Source: Thiohalocapsa sp. (GTDB taxonomy: Bacteria; Pseudomonadota; Gammaproteobacteria; Chromatiales; Chromatiaceae). Taken from it: DNA of 64,000 nucleotides. The notes below the pieces were generated by a model. The model searched no databases. It worked only from the letters and a program-made list of their open reading frames with translations, and was not told the origin of the DNA. This document shows positions 18,333-28,021 of this stretch, piece after piece (the stretch's first letter is position 1; each line of letters begins with the position of its first letter). The DNA lies in contig JAIPFF010000021.1 of assembly GCA_021736785.1 (NCBI GenBank), forward strand, positions 21,742 through 85,741, read 5' to 3'. The position numbers were made by a program, and so were the translations under genes.

Positions 18333-18887
18333 TTGGACCTCGACGGACGCACGCTCCTGGTTGCGGCATCGCTGACCTCCATCCTGCTCGCGATGCTCGT
18401 GCTCCACGTTCGCCGCTGGCTCGGCAAATCGATACACGGGCTTGGCTGGTGGGCAGCGGCCGTCATACTGCTCACCGGGTCCACCTTGCTGCTCGCCGAC
18501 CTCGACCGCTTCAAAGCTATCAACGATACCCACGGCCACGGTGTCGGAGACCGCGCGCTGAAGGCGTTTGCCGATGTCGCCTCCGCGCAGATCCGCGACG
18601 GCGACCTGTTCGCTCGCCACGGCGGCGAGGAGCTCGTCGTCTTGCTGCCCGGCACCGGGCATCAGGAGGCCCGAGCGATCGCCGAGCGCATCCGTGCGGC
18701 CACCGAAGCCGCCATCATCGACGGCCCGGAAGGCAAGCCCATCCGTCTCAGCGTCAGCATCGGCGCAGCTTCGGCGCTGCCGGGCTCACGGGCGGCGGTT
18801 CACCTCGATCCCCTACTGCGCGACGCCGACCGCGCCATGTACCGCGCCAAGGAAAGCGGCCGCAACCGTGTCGTCGGCCCGTCCTAG
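18333..18887 (+). CDS. Truncated membrane GGDEF protein (internal deletion)
   Basis: The 184-residue product has a TTG start four bases after GGAGG. Two hydrophobic segments (about 6-27 and 39-54) run straight into the middle of a GGDEF domain at ADLDRFKAINDTHGHGVGD. The I-site RDGD (88-91) and catalytic GGEEL (97-101) are intact, and the domain end is normal. What is missing is the usual DxLTGLxNRR start of the domain, about 40-45 residues, and probably several membrane helices. The join falls at an LLL stretch. It is likely a decayed or non-catalytic diguanylate cyclase; an assembly collapse cannot be excluded. Confidence 0.8.
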   Translation: MDLDGRTLLVAASLTSILLAMLVLHVRRWLGKSIHGLGWWAAAVILLTGSTLLLADLDRFKAINDTHGHGVGDRALKAFADVASAQIRDGDLFARHGGEELVVLLPGTGHQEARAIAERIRAATEAAIIDGPEGKPIRLSVSIGAASALPGSRAAVHLDPLLRDADRAMYRAKESGRNRVVGPS

Positions 18888-19140
18888 GCGAATCGCCGAC
18901 CATCCGGGCGTTGTTCGCCGGCGCGGCTCCCGGGTCACCCGGCGAGCTCTACCCAGCGACATCCAGCCGGCGAGGTCCGGCCGGCCGCAAGCCCCTCCCT
19001 CCCCAATAGGCCGCGTCCTTGGTCTACGCTTTCAATGAACGTCCCAGAGTGTACGTCCTTTTCTTACATTAGCGCGTGCCGGACGCGTCGCGGAACGCTC
19101 TTGGCTCCGGCACGCTCGGAACCCGGCAAGAAGGGGAGCA

Positions 19141-20070
19141 ATGAGCGGACAGGCTTCGGAGTACGACGCGCCTCGACTGCTGAGGCTTGCCACTTACGCC
19201 TCGGTGATCACGGCAGCGTTGCTGATCTTGGCAAAACTGGCGGCTTGGCTGGCGACCGGATCGATCAGCGTCCTGGCTTCGCTGGTCGACTCGGTGATGG
19301 ATGCCGGCGCGTCGCTGATCAATTTGCTGGCGGTGCGCTGGTCGCTGCAACCCGCCGATTCCAAGCACCGCTTCGGGCACGGTAAGGCGCAGCCCCTGGC
19401 AGCACTCGCCCAATCCGCATTCATCACCGGGTCCGCCGTTTTCCTCTGCCTGGAGGCCATCGACCGGCTGCTGAATCCGCGACCCGTGATGCAAATCGGC
19501 ATCGGGCTCGCGGTGATCGGCTTTGCGATTGCCGCGACCTTGGTACTGCTCGCCATTCAAGCCTATGTCATTCGCCGTACCGGCTCCACGGCCATCCGTG
19601 CCGATGCGCTGCACTACGCCACCGATTTGGCAACCAATAGCGCCACGCTTGCGGCCCTCGGGCTTGCGGCACTTGGCTGGCACGGGCTCGATCCGGTTTT
19701 CGGGCTCGGTATCGGCGCCTTTGTGCTGTTCGGCGCCTTGAAGATCGGTTACGAGGCAGTACAGCTGCTGCTCGACCGTGAGCTGCCCTCGGAGCAGCGC
19801 AACGAGATTCTTGCCTTGGCGCGGGAGACCCCGCAGGTTCGCGACGTCCACGCATTGCGAACGCGTCGATCCGGCCAGACGGTGATCATTCAATTGCATT
19901 TGTCTCTCGACGACCAGCTACCGCTGGCGGCAGCGCACCGTATTGCGATGCGTGCGGAGGAGCGCATCCGCAAGCGCTACCCGGATGCGGATATCATCAT
20001 CCATCTGGATCCGGTCAGTCTCGGCGACGAGCGCGAATCACCGCCGGAGGAGCCTGTGCAATCCGCCTGA
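19141..20070 (+). CDS. fieF: Cation-efflux pump FieF/YiiP family
   Basis: The 309-residue cation diffusion facilitator exports Zn2+/Fe2+ in exchange for protons. Metal-site motifs are LVDSVMDAGAS (DxxxD, second helix) and HYATDLATNS (HxxxD, fifth helix), with the KHRFGHGKAQ loop between. The soluble C-terminal domain (VRDVHALRTRRSGQTVIIQLHLSL, DADIIIHLDP) is complete. It is preceded by GGGAGCA and seems monocistronic. A GC hairpin without a good T-tract follows at 20194-20215. Confidence 0.94.
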   Translation: MSGQASEYDAPRLLRLATYASVITAALLILAKLAAWLATGSISVLASLVDSVMDAGASLINLLAVRWSLQPADSKHRFGHGKAQPLAALAQSAFITGSAVFLCLEAIDRLLNPRPVMQIGIGLAVIGFAIAATLVLLAIQAYVIRRTGSTAIRADALHYATDLATNSATLAALGLAALGWHGLDPVFGLGIGAFVLFGALKIGYEAVQLLLDRELPSEQRNEILALARETPQVRDVHALRTRRSGQTVIIQLHLSLDDQLPLAAAHRIAMRAEERIRKRYPDADIIIHLDPVSLGDERESPPEEPVQSA

Positions 20071-20193
20071 GCCGATCGCGTACCGAAGGTGACGGCCGCG
20101 GCAACGGGTTGCCGGATCGAGCACGGGCGAGCAGACAGGTTCAACGATTCGGCTTCAGGGTCTCGTGCTTGCGGCCCGCGGTAAGAATGCTCG

Positions 20194-20215
20194 GGGCGCC
20201 ATCGGCGTGGCGCCC
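20194..20215 (+). terminator. Possible terminator hairpin after fieF
   Basis: GGGCGCCA and TGGCGCCC form an 8-bp stem with a 6-nt loop followed by GTTTC. The T-tract is poor, so it may act on either strand between the convergent fieF and cytochrome b561 genes or only stabilise a 3' end. Confidence 0.4.
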
Positions 20216-20331
20216 GTTTCGCCGCGGCGCGCAACATTGTGGCGAGCGACGGAGCGGCGACACGGCAACCGAGCTTGCCCGCCCGATACCGTCGTCGCTC
20301 GCCGGCCTCCGCGAAGCACGTGAAGGATTGA

Positions 20332-20883
20332 TCAGGGCAGACTGATGCGCCGCATCACATTGTCTTTCTTGCGCCAATGCTTGATGGCGGCGCCCACGTG
20401 CAGCACGATCAGGCCAAGCAGCACAAGGCCTGCATAACCGTGGAACTGGAACAGCGTCTTGCTGAGCTCTTCGTTCTTCGGAACCAAGCCCGGCAGTTCC
20501 CAATCGAAGAACTGCACGGGAAAGCCGCCGGACGCGGTGGCAAGCCAGCCGCCGATCGGCATGCCGATCAGTAGCAAATAGAACAGCACGTGGACCGAGC
20601 CGCCGACGTACCGCTCGAAGCCGCCGATCGGAGGATCGTAGGCCGGCGTCGTGTAGGCACGGCGCAGGGCGACGCGCAGGACCATCAGCATCAACAACAA
20701 AATGCCGAAGCTTTTATGGTAGGTGTAGAGCATATTGGTGGTCGTGTCGCCGAACAGTCCGACGACGCCTTCATAACCGCCCAGAGTCATGAACGTCAGG
20801 CCCACCGCCAACAAGGCGAAGACGATCAAGGCAATCAGCCAGTGCAGCACTCGCTGAACGAAAGAAAAACGCGCATTCGTCAT
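20332..20883 (-). CDS. Cytochrome b561 family protein
   Basis: The 183-residue protein has four membrane helices and haem-ligand His in FVQRVLHWLIALIVF and TYHKSFGILLLMLMVLRV in the first half and FQFHGYAGLVLLGLIVLHVGAAIKH in the last. This is the bacterial b561 (YodB/CybB) family, dihaem quinol-linked electron carriers in the inner membrane. It has an AAGGAGA ribosome-binding site and is divergent from the methyltransferase gene at 21064. Confidence 0.92.
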   Translation of the reverse strand: MTNARFSFVQRVLHWLIALIVFALLAVGLTFMTLGGYEGVVGLFGDTTTNMLYTYHKSFGILLLMLMVLRVALRRAYTTPAYDPPIGGFERYVGGSVHVLFYLLLIGMPIGGWLATASGGFPVQFFDWELPGLVPKNEELSKTLFQFHGYAGLVLLGLIVLHVGAAIKHWRKKDNVMRRISLP

Positions 20884-21063
20884 TCTTATCTCCTTGCGGG
20901 ATTAACCGGGGATCGGGACGGTCCGGCCGAACATCGGCAAGCCGCGGAACAGCGGCCGGTCCGGGCCATTGGACACCGAGCCGAAGGTCGATAGCACGCT
21001 CCGACCCTCCGACTTTGCCGGCATCGCCCCCATTGTCGCTGTACTCGGCGAAGGAGGAAACCG

Positions 21064-21999
21064 ATGTCTGACCCGATCGTGGCGTCTCGCCCGTGGCGCA
21101 GGAGCCTGCGCTACGCAAACTGGCTCTACAATCCGTTCCACGGGCTCGATGCCGTGGGCATCTACGACCTGCTGTCGACCGGCGCGGCGACGCAGCAGGG
21201 TCTCTATCTCAACCTCGGCTACTGGCGAGAGGCCGCCGACATCGACGAGGCGAGCGCCGCGCTGGCGATGCTGGTCGGCGAGCGCGCGGGCATGGCCCCG
21301 GGCGACGAAGTGCTCGACGTCGGCTTCGGTTTTGCCGACCAGGACATGCTGTGGGCTCGGCGACTGGAGCCCGCGCGGATCACCGGGCTCAATATCACCG
21401 CGTCTCAAGTCGCGCTGGCACGCGAGCGGGTGGCCGAGGCGGGGCTCGCCGAGCGGATCGATCTCCGCCAGGGCAGCGCGACCGACATGCCGCTGGCGTC
21501 GGAATCCGTGGACCTGGTGGTCGCGCTGGAATGTGCCTTTCACTTCCGCACGCGCGAGCGGTTCTTTCGCGAGGCCTGGCGGGTTCTGCGCCCGGGCGGG
21601 CGGCTGGTGAGCGCCGACATCATTCCCATGCCCCGCATCAGCGGCTTTCCGGCGCGGCTCAAACAGCAGTTGTCTTGGTCCTTGGTGGCCGGCAAATTCG
21701 CCATCCCGGCCGAAAATTCGTACACGCGCCCGACCTATCACGCGAAGCTGGCCGTGACGGGATTCGAGGCGATCGAGATCGAGTCGATTCGCGGCGACGT
21801 CTATGCACCGCTGCACCGCTATTTGGCGGCAAATCCGGGCAGCCTGGGCCGTTTACATCCGATGGCACGCTTCGCCGCGCGCCTCGCTCTGCAATTCGAC
21901 GCCGACAGCGTTTATCGCGGCCTCGACTACATCCTGGCCGCCGCGCGAAAGCCGAAGCGCTTGTCCCCCCGTTCTTCCGTGCGCGAAGCAGCTGATTGA
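21064..21999 (+). CDS. Class I SAM-dependent methyltransferase
   Basis: The 311-residue protein has motif I (DEVLDVGFGFADQD), the acidic loop, post-I (RIDLRQGSATDMPL) and motif III region (FREAWRVLRPGGRLVSADI). These are typical of UbiE/tocopherol or sterol-type small-molecule methyltransferases. The N-terminal segment (RYANWLYNPFHGLDAVGIYDLL) and the 80-residue C-terminal helical part suggest a lipid-like acceptor, but the substrate is unknown. GGAGG lies just upstream. It stands alone between divergent b561 and the ppc gene on the other strand. Confidence 0.88.
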   Translation: MSDPIVASRPWRRSLRYANWLYNPFHGLDAVGIYDLLSTGAATQQGLYLNLGYWREAADIDEASAALAMLVGERAGMAPGDEVLDVGFGFADQDMLWARRLEPARITGLNITASQVALARERVAEAGLAERIDLRQGSATDMPLASESVDLVVALECAFHFRTRERFFREAWRVLRPGGRLVSADIIPMPRISGFPARLKQQLSWSLVAGKFAIPAENSYTRPTYHAKLAVTGFEAIEIESIRGDVYAPLHRYLAANPGSLGRLHPMARFAARLALQFDADSVYRGLDYILAAARKPKRLSPRSSVREAAD

Positions 22000-22152
22000 T
22001 CGTCGATCCGGCCCGGCAAGTATCCCCTTGCCGGCAGCCCGGCCCGGCTCACTCGGCTCGCGATCATGCCGCGGGCGGCTGCGGCCGTCGGCGGCCGCGC
22101 CATCGCAGGGACCGCTCCGCCGTCGCAGGTCACGCCATCACCCGGCCCGCGC

Positions 22153-24963
22153 TCAACCCGTATTGCGCATGCCCGCGGCGATCGCATTGATGGAGCGCAG
22201 CAGCGGGTCCAGCCACTGCTCGCGCGACTCCTGCGTCTCCTCGCTGCGGTAGCGCTCGAGCAGTGCGATCTGGACGTGATTCAACGGGTCCAGATAGGTA
22301 TTGCGCCGCGCCAGCGACAGCTGCAGATCAGGCGTCTCTTCCATGAGCCCGTGCAGACCGGCAATGTGAAGCACCTGAGTCAGCGTGCGCTGGTACTCGT
22401 CGGCGATCATGGCGTAGATGGCCTCGGCCTTGGCCCGGTCCTTCGCCAGCCGCAGGTACTCGTGGGCGATGTGCATCTCCGCTTTGAACAGCGCCATCTG
22501 TGTGTTGCTCAGGATGGCCCGGAAAAACGGCCAGTCCTGATACATGCGCTGCAGCTTCGCCAAGCGCTCGAGATCGGCACCGCGCCAGCGCTCGATCGCC
22601 GTACCGATACCGAACCAGGCGGGCAGCGTATGCCGCGACTGCGCCCAGCCGAAAACCCAGGGAATGGCTCGGATCGATGTCAGCGAGCGGTCGGCCTTTT
22701 TCCGATGCGACGGGCGCGAGCCGATATTGAGCAGCGCGATGGCGTCCACCGGCGTTACTTCGTAGAAATAATCCAGCACGCCGCCGTCGGCGCCGACGAG
22801 CTTGCGGTAGGTCTCTTCGCCGCAGGCCGCGAGCTCGGCCATGATGCCCAGGAAATCCTTGCGCGGCTGCGGCGGCGTCTCGATCACGCAGCGGCTGGCC
22901 TTGATCAGGCCGCTGATCCCCATGGTCAGCTCGTAGAGCGCGGTCTCCGGGTTCGCATAGCGATAGGACAGCACCTCGCCCTGCTCGGTGAACTTGACCT
23001 GACCGCGCACGGTGTTGTCCGGCTGCGACAAAATCGCCTCGTGCGTCGGGCCGCCGCCGCGGCCGATGGTGCCGCCGCGGCCATGGAAGAGGCGACACTT
23101 GATCCCGTGCGAATCCGCCAGCGCGATAATCTTTTCCTGCGCTTCATAGAGGTTCCAGGCCGAAGACAAAATGCCGCCGTCTTTGCAGGAATCCGAATAC
23201 CCGAGCATCACCTCCTGCATGTTGCCAGAGGCCGCCAGCAGCGCCGCATAGGTCGGGTTGTCGAACAGCGTCGACATCACGGTATCGATCCGCGCGAGAT
23301 CGTCGATGGTCTCGAACAGCGGCGAAATGCGGATCGTGCAGAACCATCCCTCCGGCGTGCGTCCGGCGAGACCGGCCAGACGCGCGAGCAGCATCACCTC
23401 CATCACGTGACTCGCGGTATGGGTCATCGAGATGACGTAGGCGCCGAAGACTTGATCGCTGATCTCAGCGCGCATGCGCGCCATGGATTCGAACACCTCC
23501 AGCGTCTCGCGGGTCTCCGGCGTCAGCGTGCCCTTGTCGATATGGAACGGATGCGGGTGAGCGATGGCCTCTGCCAAAGCGACAAGCTTCTGGTCCTCGG
23601 TAAACGCCTGGTAGAAGGGCGCGCCGGGCTGGCGCGCGAACAGCTCGGTGACGGCCTCGCTGTGGCGCGTCGACTCTTGGCGGATATCGAGCAGCACCAA
23701 ATGAAAGCCGAAGCTCTCCACCAGGCGGATCAGATCCTTGAGTACCCCGTCGGCGGCATTGGCGTCGCCGTGACTGATCAGCGAGTCGCGGATCAGGTAC
23801 AGGTCATCGAGCAGGTCGCCGGCATGGGGGTAACCGTCGACACGGTCGTCCGGACAGTCCCCGCCCTCGATACGCGCCCGCACCCGCGCCAGGTTGGCCG
23901 CAAGCCGATGGCGGACGATGGCGAGCTTGCGACGGTAAGGCTCATGGTAGTAGCGCCGCTGTGTCTGCCCCATCGTGTCCATCCAATAGTCCTCGTCGGC
24001 ATCCAGGCTGTCGAGAAACTCGGGGGACGGGCGGCACAGCGTGCTCGAATGGCTCAGGATGCGCGTCAGCTTGGCGACGCGCTCGATGTAGGCCTCCAGC
24101 ACCAGCTCGCAGTGCATGCGCACCGCAAGCTCGGTGGTATCGGGCTTCACGTAGGGATTGCCGTCGCGATCACCGCCGATCCAGGAGCCGAAGCGCACGA
24201 AGCTCGGTACCTTTATTTCGCCGTCGCTGCCGTAGGCACGGCGCACCGCACGCTCCAGGTTGCGGTAGATCTGCGGCAGCGTCGCGAACAGCGACTCGCG
24301 GAAGAAATACAGCCCTTGGCGCACCTCGTCGGTCACCTGCGGCTTGTGCACGCGCACCTCGTCCGTCTTCCACAGGATTTGGATCTCGCTCAGGATCTCG
24401 CCGAGGCGGTCCTGCTGCTCCTCCTGGTTCAGCTTGTGCCGGTGCAGGCCGAGCGTCAGCAGGAAGATGCGCCGTTGGGTCTCGAGCGTGGTGCGCCGCT
24501 TGGCCTCGGTGGGGTGGGCGGTGAAGACCGGTAGGTAAGCGAGCTCGTCGAACAGGGCCTGCAGGTGCCGTGCCTGCACGCCGTCCTCGGCGAACTGGCG
24601 CAGCGTATGATCGAACGACCCCCGCCACAGACGCCCGCCGGCGCTGATCAGCGAGCGGCGGCGCAGATAGCCCTGCACCTCCTCGGCGATATGGGCCAGG
24701 CTGAAGTAGATCGTATAGGCCCGGATCACCTCCGAGAGCGTCTGCGGATCGAGCCCGTCAATACGCTTCATCAGCTTCGCGCGCAGTGTCGGATCGTCCT
24801 TCTCGCGCAACGCGAGGAAGCCGTCACGCAGCCGCTCCACTACCACCAGGACGCGCTTTCGGCTGTGCTCGCGCAAAACCTCTCCGAGCAAATTGGCGAA
24901 CAGCTGAATGTCGCGCTCCGGTCCGATGACCTCCGCGGCCTCTTGTTGGTCGTTATTCGTCAT
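22153..24963 (-). CDS. ppc: Phosphoenolpyruvate carboxylase
   Basis: The 936-residue enzyme converts PEP and bicarbonate to oxaloacetate, refilling the TCA cycle and fixing CO2. Catalytic motifs are all present: FTAHPTEAKRRT, GSWIGGDRDGNP, GYSDSCKDGG and FHGRGGTIGRGGGPTHEA, and the protein ends in the conserved MRNTG. Length is slightly above the E. coli enzyme (883). The opposite strand carries a long open frame that is only a shadow. The stop codon lies 153 nt from the convergent methyltransferase gene. Confidence 0.98.
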   Translation of the reverse strand: MTNNDQQEAAEVIGPERDIQLFANLLGEVLREHSRKRVLVVVERLRDGFLALREKDDPTLRAKLMKRIDGLDPQTLSEVIRAYTIYFSLAHIAEEVQGYLRRRSLISAGGRLWRGSFDHTLRQFAEDGVQARHLQALFDELAYLPVFTAHPTEAKRRTTLETQRRIFLLTLGLHRHKLNQEEQQDRLGEILSEIQILWKTDEVRVHKPQVTDEVRQGLYFFRESLFATLPQIYRNLERAVRRAYGSDGEIKVPSFVRFGSWIGGDRDGNPYVKPDTTELAVRMHCELVLEAYIERVAKLTRILSHSSTLCRPSPEFLDSLDADEDYWMDTMGQTQRRYYHEPYRRKLAIVRHRLAANLARVRARIEGGDCPDDRVDGYPHAGDLLDDLYLIRDSLISHGDANAADGVLKDLIRLVESFGFHLVLLDIRQESTRHSEAVTELFARQPGAPFYQAFTEDQKLVALAEAIAHPHPFHIDKGTLTPETRETLEVFESMARMRAEISDQVFGAYVISMTHTASHVMEVMLLARLAGLAGRTPEGWFCTIRISPLFETIDDLARIDTVMSTLFDNPTYAALLAASGNMQEVMLGYSDSCKDGGILSSAWNLYEAQEKIIALADSHGIKCRLFHGRGGTIGRGGGPTHEAILSQPDNTVRGQVKFTEQGEVLSYRYANPETALYELTMGISGLIKASRCVIETPPQPRKDFLGIMAELAACGEETYRKLVGADGGVLDYFYEVTPVDAIALLNIGSRPSHRKKADRSLTSIRAIPWVFGWAQSRHTLPAWFGIGTAIERWRGADLERLAKLQRMYQDWPFFRAILSNTQMALFKAEMHIAHEYLRLAKDRAKAEAIYAMIADEYQRTLTQVLHIAGLHGLMEETPDLQLSLARRNTYLDPLNHVQIALLERYRSEETQESREQWLDPLLRSINAIAAGMRNTG

Positions 24964-25425
24964 GATCTCGGTACTGCTGCTGGAACCGCGTTACCCCAAG
25001 AGGGATTCGCGGCGGCACAAGCGGGTGGGAAAGGGTGGGTAGGTAAGTTCAGAGTCTAACCCGCTCCCTCGGGCCTTGAAACCGAAAATCGTACACCGGC
25101 ATCCCGCATTCGTGCGCTATCGCAGCCCCGACAGCCGCGATAACTCCGCCTTCCGCGCCCGATACATAAAAAATCAGAACAAAAAGATGACATATCCGAG
25201 TGATTCAGCCCGACCAGGGCTTGGCTGTCTTCGCGGGCTCGTTCGGCCCGGAATGCACCCCGGAATGCACCCCGGAATGCACCCCGGCAACCGGTTCGCC
25301 GAAAACCCTGCATCCCGCAATGCGCAAAGCGCTTGCGAATTCCTCCCCATGGCGCAGACTCTTCGGTATGACAGCGGCCGGCGGCCCCGGGCCGTCGGCG
25401 AACGATGATGACGCCGGAGACAGCG
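24964..25425. other. Gap between ppc and the zinc-ribbon gene
   Basis: This 462-bp stretch separates divergent genes. It contains an AT-rich patch at about 25165-25195, a plausible promoter area, and a 12-bp tandem repeat at 25247-25287. I see no supported gene. Confidence 0.55.
25247..25287. repeat. 12-bp tandem repeat, 3.4 copies
   Basis: The unit CCCGGAATGCAC is repeated three times exactly and followed by CCCGG. It lies in the upstream region of the DUF1451 gene. It is divisible by three and would read through as GCIP-type repeats on the minus strand, but no gene is supported there. Confidence 0.85.
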
Positions 25426-25983
25426 ATGAACGACCAGGCCGATAACGACAAATCCAAAGACTCCCCCGCCGACCGTCTGGTCGACGCTTACAACAGCATG
25501 CTCGAGCGCACGCGCGAAGGGATCGAGCAGGCGCAGGAGACCACGCCGAAGCTGCGCCACATGCTCGAAGGCGTGCGCGACAACATGGTCGAGCTCGGCG
25601 AGCTGACGCGAGAAGAAGCACACAAAATCGCCGAATACGTAGAGCGCGACATCGAAGATGCCGCGACCTATCTCGTCGACACCGGCGAGACCTGGCGCGA
25701 CTGGTGGCGCTTCGACCTGGAGCTGATGGAACAGCGGATGCTCGACGCCTTCACCAGCGTGGCGGACCAGACCAGCCTGCAGCTGAGCAGTTGGGCCGAG
25801 CAGGCGCGCCGAGCGAATCTCTACCAGGCCGGGCAGATCGCAGGACCGGGCACACTGATCTGCGACCGCTGCGGCGCGGAAACCCATTTCACGCGCACGG
25901 GCCGCATTCCTGCCTGCGCCGACTGCGGCGGGCTCGTGTTCCGCCGCCCGAGCGCGGCCGACAAGAGCGCCGACTCCGGCTGA
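25426..25983 (+). CDS. Zinc-ribbon protein (DUF1451 family)
   Basis: The 185-residue protein has a long helical, acidic N-terminal part (about 1-130, likely coiled) and a C-terminal zinc ribbon with CDRCG...CADCG. This is the layout of the DUF1451 family, found in gammaproteobacteria, whose function is unknown. The start at 25426 has GGAGA five bases upstream. It lies just before the glycine riboswitch and gcv operon and is probably an independent unit. Confidence 0.88.
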   Translation: MNDQADNDKSKDSPADRLVDAYNSMLERTREGIEQAQETTPKLRHMLEGVRDNMVELGELTREEAHKIAEYVERDIEDAATYLVDTGETWRDWWRFDLELMEQRMLDAFTSVADQTSLQLSSWAEQARRANLYQAGQIAGPGTLICDRCGAETHFTRTGRIPACADCGGLVFRRPSAADKSADSG

Positions 25984-26104
25984 GCGCACGCCCGGCACCG
26001 CGCGCGAGCACGCCCGCCGTGCGCACGGCCCGCGCGGCGCATCGATTGCGGATGCGTCCTTGGCTTTCGCCCGAGGCGCCGCTATAGTCCCATCTCGGAT
26101 TCAG

Positions 26105-26284
26105 CTTCGCGGGAGAGACCGGTCAAGTACCGGCGCCGAAGGCGCAACCCCGCCCGGAATCGCTCAGGCACCCGGACCGCGAAGCCAAGCACCGACTCTG
26201 GAGAGCGGCCGCCCATCGCGGCCCACCGACGGGGCAGCAGCACCGCCGCTGGCGGCACTGCAAACTCTCAGGTTCAGGACAGAG
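26105..26284 (+). promoter_or_regulatory. Tandem glycine riboswitch
   Basis: Two consecutive glycine aptamers precede gcvT. Aptamer 1 is closed by CTTCGCGG/CCGCGAAG (26105-26112/26177-26184) and has the core GGGAGAGACC...CGCCGAAGG. Aptamer 2 is closed by CTCTG/CAGAG (26196-26200/26280-26284) with GGAGAGCGG, ACCGACGGGGCA and CAAACTCTCAGGT. The spacer is about 11 nt. A GC-rich segment and CTTTTTC follow (26285-26330), a possible expression platform. Tandem aptamers normally switch gcv genes on when glycine is high. Confidence 0.93.
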
Positions 26285-26372
26285 GGGCGGCGGCAGCGGT
26301 CGTAACGGCCGCGGCCCCGTTTGCTTTTTCCAACCAGCGCCCGGCCCTCCGGTCGGCGAAACGGGAGGCCCG

Positions 26373-27464
26373 ATGGGTTCCAGAACCCCCCTATATACCG
26401 AGCACGAGCGCCTCGGCGCGCGCATCGTCCCGTTCGGCGGCTGGGATATGCCCCTGCACTACGGCTCTCAGATCGAAGAGCACCACGCCGTGCGTCGCGC
26501 CGCCGGCATGTTCGATGTCTCCCACATGCAGCCGGTGGATATCGCCGGCGACGGCGCCAAGGCCTTCCTGCAGCATCTGCTGGCGAACGACGTCGACAAA
26601 CTCAAACAGCCGGGGAAGGCCCTCTACAGCTGCATGCTGAACGAGCGCGGCGGCGTCATCGACGACCTGATCTGCTACTGGCGCGGCGGCGAGCACTATC
26701 GCCCGGTCGTCAATGCCGCCACCGCGGACAAGGACCTGGCCTGGATGAAGTCGCAGGCGGCGCGTTTCGATGTCACCGTCGCCCGGCGCGACGATCTCGC
26801 GATGGTCGCCATCCAAGGCCCGCGGGCACGCGAAAAGACCGTACCGCTGCTCCCGCCCGAGCTGCGCGAGCCGTCATCGGCATTGAAGCCCTTCTTCGCC
26901 GCCGAGCACGGCGACTGGCTCGTCGGGCGCACCGGCTACACCGGCGAAGACGGCTTCGAGGTCATGCTCCCGGCCGATCGGGCCGCGGACTTCTGGCGCG
27001 CCCTGTACGACGCCGGCGTGACGCCCTGCGGCCTCGGAGCACGCGACACGCTGCGCCTGGAGGCCGGCATGAACCTCTACGGCCAAGATATGGACGAACA
27101 GACGGGACCGCTCGAGAGCGGACTCGGCTGGACCGTGGCGCTGGAGCCGGCGGATCGCTTTTTCGTCGGTCGCCATGCGCTGGAGCAGCGTTGCGCGTCC
27201 CCCGACCTGCCGCGCTTCGTCGGCCTGCTGCTGACCGGGCGCGGCGTGCTGCGCAGCCACCAACCGGTCCTCATCGACGGCAGGCGCGCCGGGGAGATCA
27301 CCTCCGGCGGCTTCTCGCCGACGCTGCAGCGCTCCATCGCGCTGGCCCGCGTCGACGCCGGCATCGGCGACACCTGCGACGTGGAAATCCGCGGCAAACC
27401 CGTGCCGGCACGCGTGGTCCGGCCACCGTTCGTTCGCAACGGCGAAGCGCGGATCGCGCTCTGA
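26373..27464 (+). CDS. gcvT: Aminomethyltransferase (glycine cleavage T protein)
   Basis: The 363-residue protein takes the aminomethyl group from lipoylated H protein and passes it to tetrahydrofolate, releasing ammonia. Family motifs: [54 protein letters not shown] and [10 protein letters not shown]. It is first in gcvT-gcvH-gcvPA-tpx-gcvPB, 88 nt after the second riboswitch aptamer. No anomalies. Confidence 0.97.
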   Translation: MGSRTPLYTEHERLGARIVPFGGWDMPLHYGSQIEEHHAVRRAAGMFDVSHMQPVDIAGDGAKAFLQHLLANDVDKLKQPGKALYSCMLNERGGVIDDLICYWRGGEHYRPVVNAATADKDLAWMKSQAARFDVTVARRDDLAMVAIQGPRAREKTVPLLPPELREPSSALKPFFAAEHGDWLVGRTGYTGEDGFEVMLPADRAADFWRALYDAGVTPCGLGARDTLRLEAGMNLYGQDMDEQTGPLESGLGWTVALEPADRFFVGRHALEQRCASPDLPRFVGLLLTGRGVLRSHQPVLIDGRRAGEITSGGFSPTLQRSIALARVDAGIGDTCDVEIRGKPVPARVVRPPFVRNGEARIAL

Positions 27465-27510
27465 TTGCGCTGATCCGATTCCCGATATCCCGACCTTACC
27501 GGAGCCCGAT

Positions 27511-27903
27511 ATGAGCAATGTTCCCGCCGACCTGAAGTACGCGGAAAGCCACGAGTGGATCAAAGACAACGGCGACGGCACCGCTACCGTCGGCATCACC
27601 GACCATGCCCAGGAGGCACTCGGCGATCTGGTCTTCGTCGAGCTTCCCGAGGTCGGTAAACAGCTCGCGGCCAAGGATGCCTGCGCCGTGGTTGAATCGG
27701 TCAAAGCCGCGTCCGATATCTATACACCCGTCGGCGGCGAAGTCGTCGCGGTGAACGACACCCTCGAAGGCGCGCCGGAGACAATCAACGACGATGCCTA
27801 CGGCGAAGGCTGGATCTTCCGAATAAAGCTTGACGACGCCGCTCAGATGGGCGCGCTGCTCGACGCCCCCGGTTACGAAAAGGCGCTCGAGGAAGAGGGC
27901 TAA
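27511..27903 (+). CDS. gcvH: Glycine cleavage system H protein
   Basis: The 130-residue carrier protein has the lipoylation site [15 protein letters not shown], with Lys65 as the lipoyl acceptor. It shuttles the methylamine group between P, T and L proteins. The start follows CGGAG and the N-terminus [10 protein letters not shown] is typical. It lies 46 nt after gcvT. Confidence 0.98.
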   Translation: MSNVPADLKYAESHEWIKDNGDGTATVGITDHAQEALGDLVFVELPEVGKQLAAKDACAVVESVKAASDIYTPVGGEVVAVNDTLEGAPETINDDAYGEGWIFRIKLDDAAQMGALLDAPGYEKALEEEG

Positions 27904-28021
27904 GCACACCGCGGCCCGCTCCGGCGGGCCCACGCCGCCGGCCCGCGGGCCGGGCCGGCCGAGCGCGTCCGGCCTCTGCATCCGCGAAAATCTTATCAAC
28001 CAGCACCGACCCGACGAAGCG

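Noticed and set aside
22066..24534. An 822-codon open frame on the plus strand opposite ppc
   Set aside because: Its translation is biased shadow sequence; the minus-strand gene is an intact PEP carboxylase with all motifs. High GC with codon bias makes long antisense frames.
25247..25287. Possible CRISPR-like or minisatellite gene repeat
   Set aside because: The units are contiguous 12-mers without spacers, so it is a plain tandem repeat; no cas genes are nearby.
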